A program made the position numbers and the translations under genes. Below the pieces are notes generated by a model that saw nothing but the letters and a program-made list of their open reading frames with translations, had not been told where the DNA came from and ran no database searches. A stretch of DNA of 64,000 nucleotides. Origin: Pandoraea faecigallinarum (lineage in GTDB: Bacteria > Pseudomonadota > Gammaproteobacteria > Burkholderiales > Burkholderiaceae). Below, in pieces: positions 19,087-27,086 of this stretch (the stretch's first letter is position 1; each line of letters opens with the position of its first letter). The DNA lies in NCBI RefSeq assembly GCF_001029105.3, contig NZ_CP011807.3:124001-188000 (forward strand). Reading direction: 5' to 3'.

Positions 19087-19719
19087 CTACAGCCGGTTCT
19101 CCACCGCGAACTTGATCAGCTCCGCTTGCCCTTCGATGCCGAGTTTGCGTTTGATATTGAGTCGATGGGTTTCCACGGTTCGGACGGAGAGGTCCATTTC
19201 GGTCGCGATCTGCTTGTTCGCCAGACCGTGCGCGATACGGGTGAGAATTTCACGCTCGCGCGGCGTGAGCGAATCGATCGGGGCATGCAAAGTCGACGCC
19301 TGCACCACGCGTGCCGCGATGGCCGCGCTGTAATAGGCCTCCCCGCGAGCAACGCGTTCGATGGCCGTCACGATTTCGTGGGCGGGAGCGTCCTTGAGCA
19401 CGTAACCGCGCGCGCCGGCCCGCACTGCCTGACGCACGTATTCCGCGTTGTCGTGCATCGAGAGAATGAGCACGGCGATGTGTGGAAACTGATCGCGAAA
19501 CTGTGCCGTGAGTTCGATGCCGTTTGTGCCGCGCATGCTGATGTCCATCAAGGCGAGATCGGGCGACGAGGTCTTGGCCCGCGCGAGTGCCTCCTGTGCG
19601 TTGCCCGCTTCGCCCACGACCTGAAGGTTGGGTGAGGCGTCGAACCGGGCGCGCAGGCCGTCGCGCACGAGCGGATGATCGTCGATCAGCAGGAGTCGGA
19701 TGGAAGGTGTGTGCATCAT
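19087..19719 (-). CDS. NarL/LuxR-type response regulator
   Basis: A 210-residue regulator: receiver domain (residues 1-120) with the acidic pocket LLIDDHPLVRDG, phospho-acceptor Asp in DLALMDISMRGTNG and the K in YVLKDAPAHE, then a LuxR-type helix-turn-helix (SLTPREREILTRIAHGLA... TVETHRLNIKRKLGI). The ATG at 19719 overlaps the TGA of the kinase gene (ATGA), so the two are translationally coupled. It pairs with the kinase and is divergent from cstA, which makes cstA the likely target. Confidence 0.9.
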   Translation of the reverse strand: MMHTPSIRLLLIDDHPLVRDGLRARFDASPNLQVVGEAGNAQEALARAKTSSPDLALMDISMRGTNGIELTAQFRDQFPHIAVLILSMHDNAEYVRQAVRAGARGYVLKDAPAHEIVTAIERVARGEAYYSAAIAARVVQASTLHAPIDSLTPREREILTRIAHGLANKQIATEMDLSVRTVETHRLNIKRKLGIEGQAELIKFAVENRL

Positions 19720-21101
19720 TTGCGGGAGGTTGCGCGAAGCGCCGCTTTCACGGCAGCAGGCGTGAGTGGCACCCACGCGCTGATGGTGGTCAGGCCCGGC
19801 CACGACTGAATGCCGAGTGCACCGCCGGCCGCATCGAGACGCTCGCGCATGTTGCGCAAGCCGATGCCGTGGCGCGGGTCGTGGTGCACGTCGGTCACGT
19901 CGAAACCGCGTCCGTCGTCGGCAATCGACAGATGAATGCCGTCGGGTTTGAAGATGAGCAGAATCGAAACGCGCGACGCCTGTGCATGGCGTTCGATGTT
20001 CGTCAATGCCTCCTGCGCGATGCGATAGAGCATTGTCTTGATGTTGTCGTCGAGGGCAGGCGCCTCGCCTTCGACGTTCATCTCGACAGGCAGCCCCGCG
20101 TGTGAACCGAATTCGCGCGCGAGCTGGTCGATGGCCGCCGCGAGACCCAGATCGTCGAGCATGGCCGGGCGCAGCGCCTGGGAGATTCGCCGGACTTCGC
20201 CGAGCGTGCCGTTCAGGCGGTCGATGGCGACCCCGAGCGTTGTGCTGGCGGCGGCGGGCGACCCCGGCAGGCGCATCGACGCGGATTCGAGCAGGAGTTT
20301 GACGGACACCAGCAACTGGCTGATGCCATCGTGCAATTCGCGCGAGATGCGCGAGCGCTCCAGTTCCTGCGACTCCACGACCTGGCGGGCGAGCTGGCGC
20401 AGTTTTGCGTCCGCAGTCTTGAGTTCGGTGATGTTCACGACCAGACCGCACAGACCGACGATGGCAAGGCATGACGAAGCGATAAGCGTGATCCAGATCA
20501 GCGTGCGATCGATGTTTGACTGGGCGCGTTCGTCCGACGCACGCAAGGTGGCCTGCACGTCGTCGAGATAAATGCCGGTGCCGATCATCCAGTTCCAGCG
20601 TGGCAGCGCGATCACGTAGCCCAGCTTCGGCGTCATCTGCTGGCGCGACGGTTTTTCCCAGGCGTACTGGACGTAGCCGCCGCCACCGCGGGCGGCCGCG
20701 ATCAGACGCTGGATGGTGGGCGCGCCGGATTCGTCCTTGAGCGACCACAGGTTGTGGCCGACGAGTTCGGGCTGGCGGGGATGCATGAGGCTGCGGCCGT
20801 CGAGGTCGTAGACGAAGAAGTAGCCGTCCTTGCCGAACTCCATGCGTGCCAGGGTGGCGAGCGCAGCTTCGCGGGCGGCGGGCGTGTCTGGGCCGTTGTA
20901 AAGCGGTTCGATGGCGTTGCGCGCGAGACCGACGTAATGCAGCAGCTCGGCCCGCTTGTTGGCCAGCGATGTGGTTTCCACGGCTTCGTGCTGCGCGCGC
21001 GAGAGCTCGTTACCCTGGTGCCGCACGGCGAGCGCGATGGCAATCATCGCCAACGCGACCGGCAGTAGCGACAGGACGAAAAATTTCTGTCGGAGATTCA
21101 T
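19716..21101 (-). CDS. Sensor histidine kinase with periplasmic Cache domain
   Basis: A 461-residue membrane kinase. A first membrane helix (residues 7-25), a periplasmic single-Cache domain (about 40-190, with MEFGKDGYFFVYDLDGRSLMHP and NWMIGTGIYLDDV), a second membrane helix (LIWITLIASSCLAIVGLCGL), then a HisKA_3 domain with the phospho-His in SRISRELHDGISQ and an HATPase domain (NIERHAQA, DDGRGFD, GIGLRNMRERL). Cache domains of this type often bind small carboxylates such as pyruvate. Together with the adjacent cstA this suggests a carboxylate-responsive switch; the ligand is inference. Confidence 0.88.
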   Translation of the reverse strand: MNLRQKFFVLSLLPVALAMIAIALAVRHQGNELSRAQHEAVETTSLANKRAELLHYVGLARNAIEPLYNGPDTPAAREAALATLARMEFGKDGYFFVYDLDGRSLMHPRQPELVGHNLWSLKDESGAPTIQRLIAAARGGGGYVQYAWEKPSRQQMTPKLGYVIALPRWNWMIGTGIYLDDVQATLRASDERAQSNIDRTLIWITLIASSCLAIVGLCGLVVNITELKTADAKLRQLARQVVESQELERSRISRELHDGISQLLVSVKLLLESASMRLPGSPAAASTTLGVAIDRLNGTLGEVRRISQALRPAMLDDLGLAAAIDQLAREFGSHAGLPVEMNVEGEAPALDDNIKTMLYRIAQEALTNIERHAQASRVSILLIFKPDGIHLSIADDGRGFDVTDVHHDPRHGIGLRNMRERLDAAGGALGIQSWPGLTTISAWVPLTPAAVKAALRATSRK

Positions 21102-21576
21102 GGCGTTCGAACACCCCGCAATGCCGCGTTTCGCTAGTTTCTGGCCCTCGCACTACGTAATAGCACGTAGTGAACCTGCGTAGTTCCGCGCTTGTGGCAT
21201 GGCGGGCAAACGCCAATACTACACGCCGAATCGTGGCTGGGGCTGCCGAGTGTAACGCCTTGGCCGTGTGCCGGTGTCGTCACCACGTCCGCGAAGTGCG
21301 CATGCCCGCATGCCGCTCCCGGAGATGACCTCACCGGTGCGCGCCGCCGTCGTTCCCCGAAAGTGGGAACGCGCATAGCGAGCCGGGACAGTAGGCTGCG
21401 ATTCGGGACGGACCCAAAACGAAGCCGGCGCACATGCATCGCGAGCATGCAACGGACGTGCAAGGACACACGACGGGTCCACGACGCTCACACGGCGTCA
21501 CACCAAGAGGCGGGACAGCGCCGCAACGGCACCGTCCCGGGTTGCTGCCTTAAGCAGGCAGTTCCGAGGAGAGACA
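21102..21576. other. Divergent control region between the two-component genes and cstA
   Basis: This 475-base region holds a perfect palindrome CACTACGT-N6-ACGTAGTG at 21151-21172, about 50 bases before the kinase ATG, followed by a further partial copy (TGCGTAGTT at 21177-21185). Close to cstA there are two short stems in the likely leader: CGGGAC/GTCCCG (21511-21516 with 21534-21539) and CTGCC/GGCAG (21545-21549 with 21557-21561). The rest shows no gene; open frames here have no ribosome site. Confidence 0.55.
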
Positions 21577-23643
21577 ATGAATCGCATCTGGCAACAACTG
21601 CCCTGGGCAGCGGTGGCCGTCGTCGGCGCGTGCGCGCTCGGCACGGTGGCTCTATCGCGCGGCGAAACCGTCAGCGCACTCTGGATCGTGATCGCAGCCA
21701 TCTGCGTTTATCTGATCGCGTATCGCTTCTACAGCAAGTTCATCGCCACGCGCGTGGCGCAACTCGACGGCACCCGCATGACGCCGGCATGGCGCCATAA
21801 CGACGGTCTGGATTACGTCCCGACCAATCGCTACGTGCTGTTCGGCCACCACTTTGCCGCGATTGCCGGTGCCGGACCGCTGGTCGGTCCGGTGCTCGCC
21901 GCGCAAATGGGCTATCTGCCGGGCATGCTGTGGATTCTCGCGGGCGTGGTTTTCGCGGGCGCGGTGCAGGATTTCATGGTGCTGTTCATCTCCACGCGGC
22001 GCGATGGCCGTTCGCTGGGCGATCTCGTGAAGGCCGAACTCGGCATGATTCCCGGTGTGATCGCACTGTTCGGCGCGTTCCTCATCATGATCATCATTCT
22101 CGCCGTGCTGGCGCTGATCGTGGTCAAGGCGCTCACCGGCTCGCCGTGGGGCACGTTCACTGTCGGGTTGACGATTCCGATCGCACTTTTCATGGGCGTG
22201 TACACGCGCTTCATACGTCCGGGTCGTATCGGCGAAGTGTCGATCATCGGCTTTGTCATGCTCATGGCCGCCATCTATTTCGGCCAAAGCGTGCACGACA
22301 GCGCTGCCCTCGCGCCACTGTTCACGTTCGACGGCAAGCAACTCACCTGGATGCTGATCGGATACGGTTTCGTCGCCTCGGTGTTGCCCGTTTGGCTGCT
22401 ACTCGCACCGCGCGACTACCTGTCGACGTTCCTGAAGATCGGCACGATCCTCGCGCTCGCCATCGGCATTCTGGTCGTTGCCCCCGAACTGAAGATGCCC
22501 GCGCTGACACAATTCGTCGACGGCAGCGGTCCGGTCTGGTCGGGCAAGCTGTTCCCGTTCCTCTTCATTACGATCGCTTGCGGCGCCGTCTCCGGCTTCC
22601 ACGCCCTGATCTCGTCGGGCACCACGCCGAAGTTGCTGGACAACGAGGTCAACGCGCGCTTCATCGGTTATGGCGGCATGCTGATGGAATCGTTCGTGGC
22701 CATCATGGCGCTGGTGGCCGCATCGGTGATCGATCCGGGCGTCTACTTCGCGATGAACAGCCCGGCCGCCGTGATCGGCACGACGCCGGAAGCCGTGGCG
22801 CAGGTCGTCTCGGGCTGGGGTTTCACGATCACGCCGGACGTGCTCACTGCCACGGCGCGCGCCGTCGGCGAAAATACGATCATTTCGCGCGCCGGTGGCG
22901 CCCCGACGCTTGCTGTCGGCATGGCGCACATCCTGCACCAGGTCGTGGGTGGCGAGGCGATGATGGCGTTCTGGTATCACTTCGCCATTCTGTTCGAAGC
23001 CCTGTTCATCCTGACCGCTGTCGATGCAGGCACGCGTGCCGGGCGCTTCATGCTGCAGGACCTGTTGGGCACGTTCGTGCCGTCGCTCAAGCGTACGGAG
23101 TCGCTGCCGGCCAACCTGATCGCTACCGCATTGTGCGTGGCTGCGTGGGGCTACTTCCTGTATCAGGGCGTGGTCGATCCGCTGGGCGGCATCAACACCC
23201 TGTGGCCGCTGTTCGGTATCTCCAACCAGATGCTCGCCGCCATCGCGCTGATTCTGGCGACCTGCGTGCTCTTCAAACTCAAGCGCGAACGCTTCGCCTG
23301 GGTGACGATTCTGCCCACGCTGTGGTTGCTTGCCTGCACGCTCACGGCGGGTTGGCAGAAGATGTTCGATCCGGATCCGAAGGTCGGCTTCCTCGCCCAC
23401 GCAGCGAAGTATCAGACGGCATTGGCGGACGGCAAGTTGCTCGCCCCGGCCAAGACGGTGGCGCAGATGCAGCAGATCGTGTTCAACGACTACGTGGATG
23501 CCACGCTCGCCGGTGTGTTCATGTTCGTGGTGGTCGCGGTCGCGGTGTTCGGTTTGCGTACGATCCTCGTGGCACGCCGCAATCACAAACCGACGGCCAA
23601 GGAAACACCGTTCGAGCCGATGCCCGCCGGTCAGCGCGTCTGA
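21577..23643 (+). CDS. cstA: CstA/BtsT-family carbon-starvation transporter
   Basis: A 688-residue inner-membrane protein with about 16-18 hydrophobic segments. Family landmarks include [21 protein letters not shown] near residue 90 (shown in part as [15 protein letters not shown]), [20 protein letters not shown] and [20 protein letters not shown]. Members move pyruvate and, in some reports, peptides. ATG 21577 has a strong AGGAG site. The divergent Cache-type kinase and regulator probably control it, and a YbdD-type gene follows at once, as in many proteobacteria. Confidence 0.92.
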   Translation: MNRIWQQLPWAAVAVVGACALGTVALSRGETVSALWIVIAAICVYLIAYRFYSKFIATRVAQLDGTRMTPAWRHNDGLDYVPTNRYVLFGHHFAAIAGAGPLVGPVLAAQMGYLPGMLWILAGVVFAGAVQDFMVLFISTRRDGRSLGDLVKAELGMIPGVIALFGAFLIMIIILAVLALIVVKALTGSPWGTFTVGLTIPIALFMGVYTRFIRPGRIGEVSIIGFVMLMAAIYFGQSVHDSAALAPLFTFDGKQLTWMLIGYGFVASVLPVWLLLAPRDYLSTFLKIGTILALAIGILVVAPELKMPALTQFVDGSGPVWSGKLFPFLFITIACGAVSGFHALISSGTTPKLLDNEVNARFIGYGGMLMESFVAIMALVAASVIDPGVYFAMNSPAAVIGTTPEAVAQVVSGWGFTITPDVLTATARAVGENTIISRAGGAPTLAVGMAHILHQVVGGEAMMAFWYHFAILFEALFILTAVDAGTRAGRFMLQDLLGTFVPSLKRTESLPANLIATALCVAAWGYFLYQGVVDPLGGINTLWPLFGISNQMLAAIALILATCVLFKLKRERFAWVTILPTLWLLACTLTAGWQKMFDPDPKVGFLAHAAKYQTALADGKLLAPAKTVAQMQQIVFNDYVDATLAGVFMFVVVAVAVFGLRTILVARRNHKPTAKETPFEPMPAGQRV

Positions 23644-23678
23644 GACGCCGCGCGCCGCACACGAACACAGGAGTCGCC

Positions 23679-23876
23679 ATGCTTGATGAAGTCGGCAAGG
23701 TCGGACGGTATCTGGGGCAGGCCATGCGTCTGATGGTCGGTCTGCCCGATTACGACACGTATGTGGCGCACATGCAGGCCACACACCCGGATCGGCCGGT
23801 CATGAGCTACGAGGCGTTCTTCCGCGAGAGACAGGAAGCCCGTTACGGCGGCAAGAGCGGTGGCCGTTGCTGTTGA
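23679..23876 (+). CDS. YbdD/YjiX-family small protein
   Basis: A 65-residue protein from ATG 23679 with AGGAG upstream. It opens [20 protein letters not shown], continues [12 protein letters not shown] and [17 protein letters not shown], and ends in Cys-Cys, which is the standard pattern of the YbdD/YjiX family. These genes almost always follow cstA/btsT, and the product is thought to assist the transporter, though its mechanism is unresolved. It lies 35 bases after cstA in the same transcript and before a shared terminator. Confidence 0.88.
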   Translation: MLDEVGKVGRYLGQAMRLMVGLPDYDTYVAHMQATHPDRPVMSYEAFFRERQEARYGGKSGGRCC

Positions 23877-23925
23877 AGGACATTCGGCGATGTTACCGTT
23901 TATCCCTCGATGACGTCGCGAATGA

Positions 23926-23962
23926 AAAACACCCGGTGGAGATCCCACCGGGTGTCTTGTTT
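23926..23962. terminator. Bidirectional intrinsic terminator, cstA-ybdD and hemN
   Basis: ACACCCGGTGG (23929-23939) pairs with 23945-23955 across a five-base loop. On the plus strand it is followed by CTTGTTTT, and on the minus strand by TTTTTCATT. It lies between convergent transcription units. Confidence 0.85.
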
Positions 23963-24035
23963 TCGCGACGTCGTTCGCCTTTGACCTTTGCCGGCCGGGT
24001 GCGCACGGCGTATGGCAGCCGACGCGACGCCGTCG

Positions 24036-25493
24036 TCACATCACCTTCGCACAGCGTTCGTGGGCCGCACTGCGACGGTAGCCGTCGAAGACCTGCGCGA
24101 CCACGCGTACCAGCAAGCGACCCGCCGGCAGGACGCGCAGCCCGTGGGCGTCGATGGCAACGAGGCCGTCGGCGGCCAGATCGGCCAGTTCACCCAACTC
24201 GTTCGCGAAGTACGACACGAAGTCAACGCTGTGTGTCTGTTCGATGGTGCCGAAATCGAGCGCCATGTGACACATCAGACGCGAAATGACGTCACGCCGG
24301 ATGTGGTCGTCCGCATCGAGCCGCACGCCCCGCGCGATGGCCAGTCCCCCGGCATCAATGGCGTCGTAATACGTTTTCAACGTCTTGGCGTTCTGCGCGT
24401 AGCTGTCGCCGATATGGCCGATGGCCGACATGCCCACACCGATGAGATCGCAATCGGCACGCGTGCTATATCCCTGGAAGTTGCGATGCAGGGTGCCCGC
24501 CGCCTGCGCGAGCGCGAGTTCGTCGTCGGGGCGGGCGAAGTGATCCATGCCGATGTAGACGTAACCGGCCGCGGTCAGGCGGGTAACGATGGTTTGCAGC
24601 AGCGCGAGCTTTTCCGGTCCGTCCGGCAGCGTATCCGGCAGGCAGCGCTGCATCTTGAACTGGCCGGGCAGATGCGCGTAGCTGAACACCGACAGTCGCT
24701 CGGGAGCCATCTCGATTACCGCGTCGAGCGTATTCGAAAACGACTCGGTCGTTTGATGCGGCAGGCCATAGATCAGATCGAAATTCACCGACTTGAAGCC
24801 GCAACCGCGCGCCGCGTCCAGTGTCGCTTCGACGAGCGCGCGTGGTTGCACGCGATGAATCGCTTCCTGAACGCGCGGGTCGAAGTCCTGCACGCCGATG
24901 GACAGACGATTAAAGCCGAGGGCACGCAGCGCGCGGATCGATGCCGGCCCCGCGCTGCGAGGATCGATCTCGATGGCGTACTCGGCGCTGTCGTCGTGCC
25001 CCATGACGAAGTGGCGCCCGATCGCATCGATGAGCGAGGCGATCTGTTCGAGCGACAGGAACGTCGGGGTGCCGCCACCCCAATGCATCTGGGCGAGCGC
25101 GCGCCCGGCGCCGAGCAGCGACGCCTGCCGCGCGATCTCGGCGTGCAGGCGTTCCACGTAGGCATCCGCATGCGCGCGATTGTTCGTGACGATCTTGGTG
25201 CACGCGCAGTAGAAGCACACCGTGTCGCAGAAGGGCACATGCGAATACAGGGAGACCGGCTTGCCGGTGCGCTTGGACTGGGCCGCGGCGCGCGCGTAAT
25301 CGCTGGCGCTGAAATCGTCTCGGAACTGGAGCGCCGTGGGATATGACGTGTAACGCGGGCCGTTGACGTCGTAACGGCCGAGAAGGCGTGCGTCGAAGTG
25401 AAGTGGCGTGGTGTGCGCTGTGTGGGCCGTGGCGGTCTTGTGGTCGCCGGGCGCGTTGGCGCAAGGCGTCGACAAAATGGGAGTGGGGTTCAT
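24036..25493 (-). CDS. hemN: Oxygen-independent coproporphyrinogen III dehydrogenase
   Basis: A 485-residue radical-SAM enzyme that decarboxylates coproporphyrinogen III to protoporphyrinogen IX without oxygen. The cluster motif Cys89-x3-Cys93-x2-Cys96 lies in HVPFCDTVCFYCACTK, followed by the SAM-binding WGGGTPTFLS and the typical GRYDVNGPRYTSYPTA N-terminus of true HemN (not HemW). Start ATG 25493 is chosen because it gives this N-terminus with a modest extension. A possible Anr/FNR-type site lies 77 bases upstream, which fits low-oxygen induction. Confidence 0.93.
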   Translation of the reverse strand: MNPTPILSTPCANAPGDHKTATAHTAHTTPLHFDARLLGRYDVNGPRYTSYPTALQFRDDFSASDYARAAAQSKRTGKPVSLYSHVPFCDTVCFYCACTKIVTNNRAHADAYVERLHAEIARQASLLGAGRALAQMHWGGGTPTFLSLEQIASLIDAIGRHFVMGHDDSAEYAIEIDPRSAGPASIRALRALGFNRLSIGVQDFDPRVQEAIHRVQPRALVEATLDAARGCGFKSVNFDLIYGLPHQTTESFSNTLDAVIEMAPERLSVFSYAHLPGQFKMQRCLPDTLPDGPEKLALLQTIVTRLTAAGYVYIGMDHFARPDDELALAQAAGTLHRNFQGYSTRADCDLIGVGMSAIGHIGDSYAQNAKTLKTYYDAIDAGGLAIARGVRLDADDHIRRDVISRLMCHMALDFGTIEQTHSVDFVSYFANELGELADLAADGLVAIDAHGLRVLPAGRLLVRVVAQVFDGYRRSAAHERCAKVM

Positions 25494-25934
25494 GACGAGG
25501 CCTGTAACAGTCGGTGGAGTCGGTGCAGCCGGTGACATTCGACTGTAGTGCCGCCGCGAGCGGCGTGTCGTGACCTGCGTCAAACACCCGGCGCGCGGCA
25601 TGCATGCCGCGTGCGAACGGTGTCATGTGTTGTGCCATTGCGCAAAACTCGGCATCGGCGGCGCATTTGTGCGTTGACGTGCGCATGGGGCACGGCCGTC
25701 GTGCGTCAAAATCATTGCCGCGGCAGGCAAATTTTTGTCGCGTACGGTAAGCTAGCGCCTAATTGAAGTCCCCCGCCGTGTCGACAGCCCTGGCGGCACG
25801 CGCGAGGCTCGCCCCGGAACCGCCGGGGCGGCGGTCCGACCGGTGCCCGCGGGTATCCGCAGTGCCGGTACTTAGCCGGTCCGCCCATACTCGTTTTTGC
25901 CGGAACGACGCGGCATATCACGATCGGAAACAAC
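25494..25934. other. Divergent intergenic region, hemN to LysR gene
   Basis: This 441-base region contains the FNR/Anr-like site at 25570-25583, several TTGAC/GTCAA half-sites around 25672-25710, and a GC-rich hairpin GCCCCGG/CCGGGGC (25811-25817 with 25823-25829) in the likely leader of the LysR gene. No small gene is evident. Confidence 0.5.
25570..25583 (-). promoter_or_regulatory. Possible FNR/Anr box upstream of hemN
   Basis: Read on the minus strand the site is TTGAC-GCAG-GTCAC against the consensus TTGAT-N4-ATCAA. Four of five bases match in the left half-site and three of five in the right. It is 77 bases before the hemN start. The match is partial, so this is a candidate only. Confidence 0.4.
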
Positions 25935-26912
25935 ATGGACCGTCTGCAATCGATGCGCGTTTTCGTCAAAGTGGCCGACAACGGGAGTTTCGCCCGTACG
26001 GCTGCCCAGATGGATCTGTCCGCCGCTGTCGTCACCCGGCACGTCGCAGAACTCGAATCGCACCTCGGCGTTCGCTTGCTCAATCGCACCACCCGCAGCC
26101 TGTCGCTCACCGGTGCCGGGCAGGTGTATCTCGAACGTTGCCGGCAGATCATCGACGAAGTCGACGAAGCCGATGCGCTGATTTCGAGCGCCTCTCGCGA
26201 TCCCAAAGGCACATTGAAGGTCGTAGCGCCTGTCTCGTTCGGGGTGCGCAACCTCGCACCGCTCCTCAAGAAGTATCAGGAACTGCACCCGAAGGTGGTC
26301 GTGGATCTCACGCTGACCGACCGCGCGGTCGATCTGGTGGAAGAAGGTTACGACTGCGGCATTCTGCTCACACGCATGATCAACAGCGAAAGCCTGATCT
26401 CGCGCGTTCTGGCTGAAACGCGCGTGATGCTCTGCGCATCGCCGGCCTACATCGCCGAGCACGGCGAGCCGGTAACCCCGCAGGAGTTGGGCGAGCATGG
26501 GGTGCTGGGCCTGCCCAGCGAATTCTGGAGCGACGACCGCGTGTTCGCCGGGCCGGACGGCGAAGTTCGCGTGCGGGTGCAGAACAAGCTCATTTGCAAC
26601 AACACGGCGCTGCTGCGTCAGTCGGTGCTGCTGGGACACGGCATTGCGTTTCTGCCGTCGTACCTCGTCGGCAACGATGTGCGCGACGGCGATCTCGTCG
26701 CGTTGATGCGCAACTATTCGCAAACGCCCATCGACGTCTCGCTCGTCTACCCGAGCCGTAAGTACCTCTCGGCGAAAACGCGCGGTTTCATCGATCTGAC
26801 GGTCGAATACTTTCGCCAGAACGAGAGCATTTCGGCCGCCGAGCGCTGGGTGCCGCCGAAACTGTCCACTTCCGCCACACCTTCGACGCCGAATACCGAA
26901 ATGCCCGTGTGA
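25935..26912 (+). CDS. LysR-family transcriptional regulator
   Basis: A 325-residue regulator starting MDRLQSMRVFVKVADNGSF. The winged helix occupies residues 1-60 (ARTAAQMDLSAAVVTRHVAELE) and is followed by the linker helix and a two-lobed LysR substrate domain (KGTLKVVAPVSFGVRNLAPLL, ELHPKVVVDLTLTDRAVDLV). This sequence type is the large CrgA/AaeR-like branch of LysR regulators. It stands alone between hemN and topB, so its target is unclear; it could regulate itself or distant genes. It ends in the unusual nested hairpin described below. Confidence 0.88.
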   Translation: MDRLQSMRVFVKVADNGSFARTAAQMDLSAAVVTRHVAELESHLGVRLLNRTTRSLSLTGAGQVYLERCRQIIDEVDEADALISSASRDPKGTLKVVAPVSFGVRNLAPLLKKYQELHPKVVVDLTLTDRAVDLVEEGYDCGILLTRMINSESLISRVLAETRVMLCASPAYIAEHGEPVTPQELGEHGVLGLPSEFWSDDRVFAGPDGEVRVRVQNKLICNNTALLRQSVLLGHGIAFLPSYLVGNDVRDGDLVALMRNYSQTPIDVSLVYPSRKYLSAKTRGFIDLTVEYFRQNESISAAERWVPPKLSTSATPSTPNTEMPV

Positions 26913-26934
26913 CGCGGTTTGCATCCCAGGACGC

Positions 26935-27028
26935 AAAACGGCCACTCCCGCAAGGGAACCGGCCCCCAAGAGTTGGATTCATGTCCAAAACTATTGGGGG
27001 GCAGTTCAAAGGGAAGTGGCCGTTTTTT
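26935..27028 (+). terminator. Three-level nested hairpin terminator after the LysR gene
   Basis: The outer stem AAAACGGCCACT (26935-26946) pairs with 27015-27026 and continues into a T7 run. Inside it, GCCCCCAA (26962-26969) pairs with TTGGGGGG-C (26994-27002), and inside that TTGGA (26973-26977) pairs with TCCAA (26984-26988). It should terminate the LysR transcript. The inner part resembles the end sequence of an IS3-family element. Confidence 0.75.
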
Positions 27029-27029
27029 T

Positions 27030-27053
27030 ATTGCCCCGGCGACACGGGGCAAT
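27030..27053. repeat. Short perfect hairpin between LysR terminator and topB
   Basis: ATTGCCCC (27030-27037) and GGGGCAAT (27046-27053) form a perfect eight-base stem. It is downstream of topB on the minus strand but is followed there by A residues rather than T, so it is not a normal terminator alone; together with the larger palindrome next to it, it may stop topB transcription. Confidence 0.5.
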
Positions 27054-27086
27054 GGCGACAAGGTGTGACAACCCCGGTAGAGCGGG

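Noticed and set aside
21192..21800. 202-codon frame before and into cstA
   Set aside because: It overlaps the well-supported cstA start in another frame, has no ribosome site and is Arg/Cys-rich in the manner of a shadow frame.
24003..25346. Long plus-strand frames antisense to hemN and to topB, sctV and others
   Set aside because: These are mirror frames of strongly recognised genes, a known effect of high GC content at third positions.
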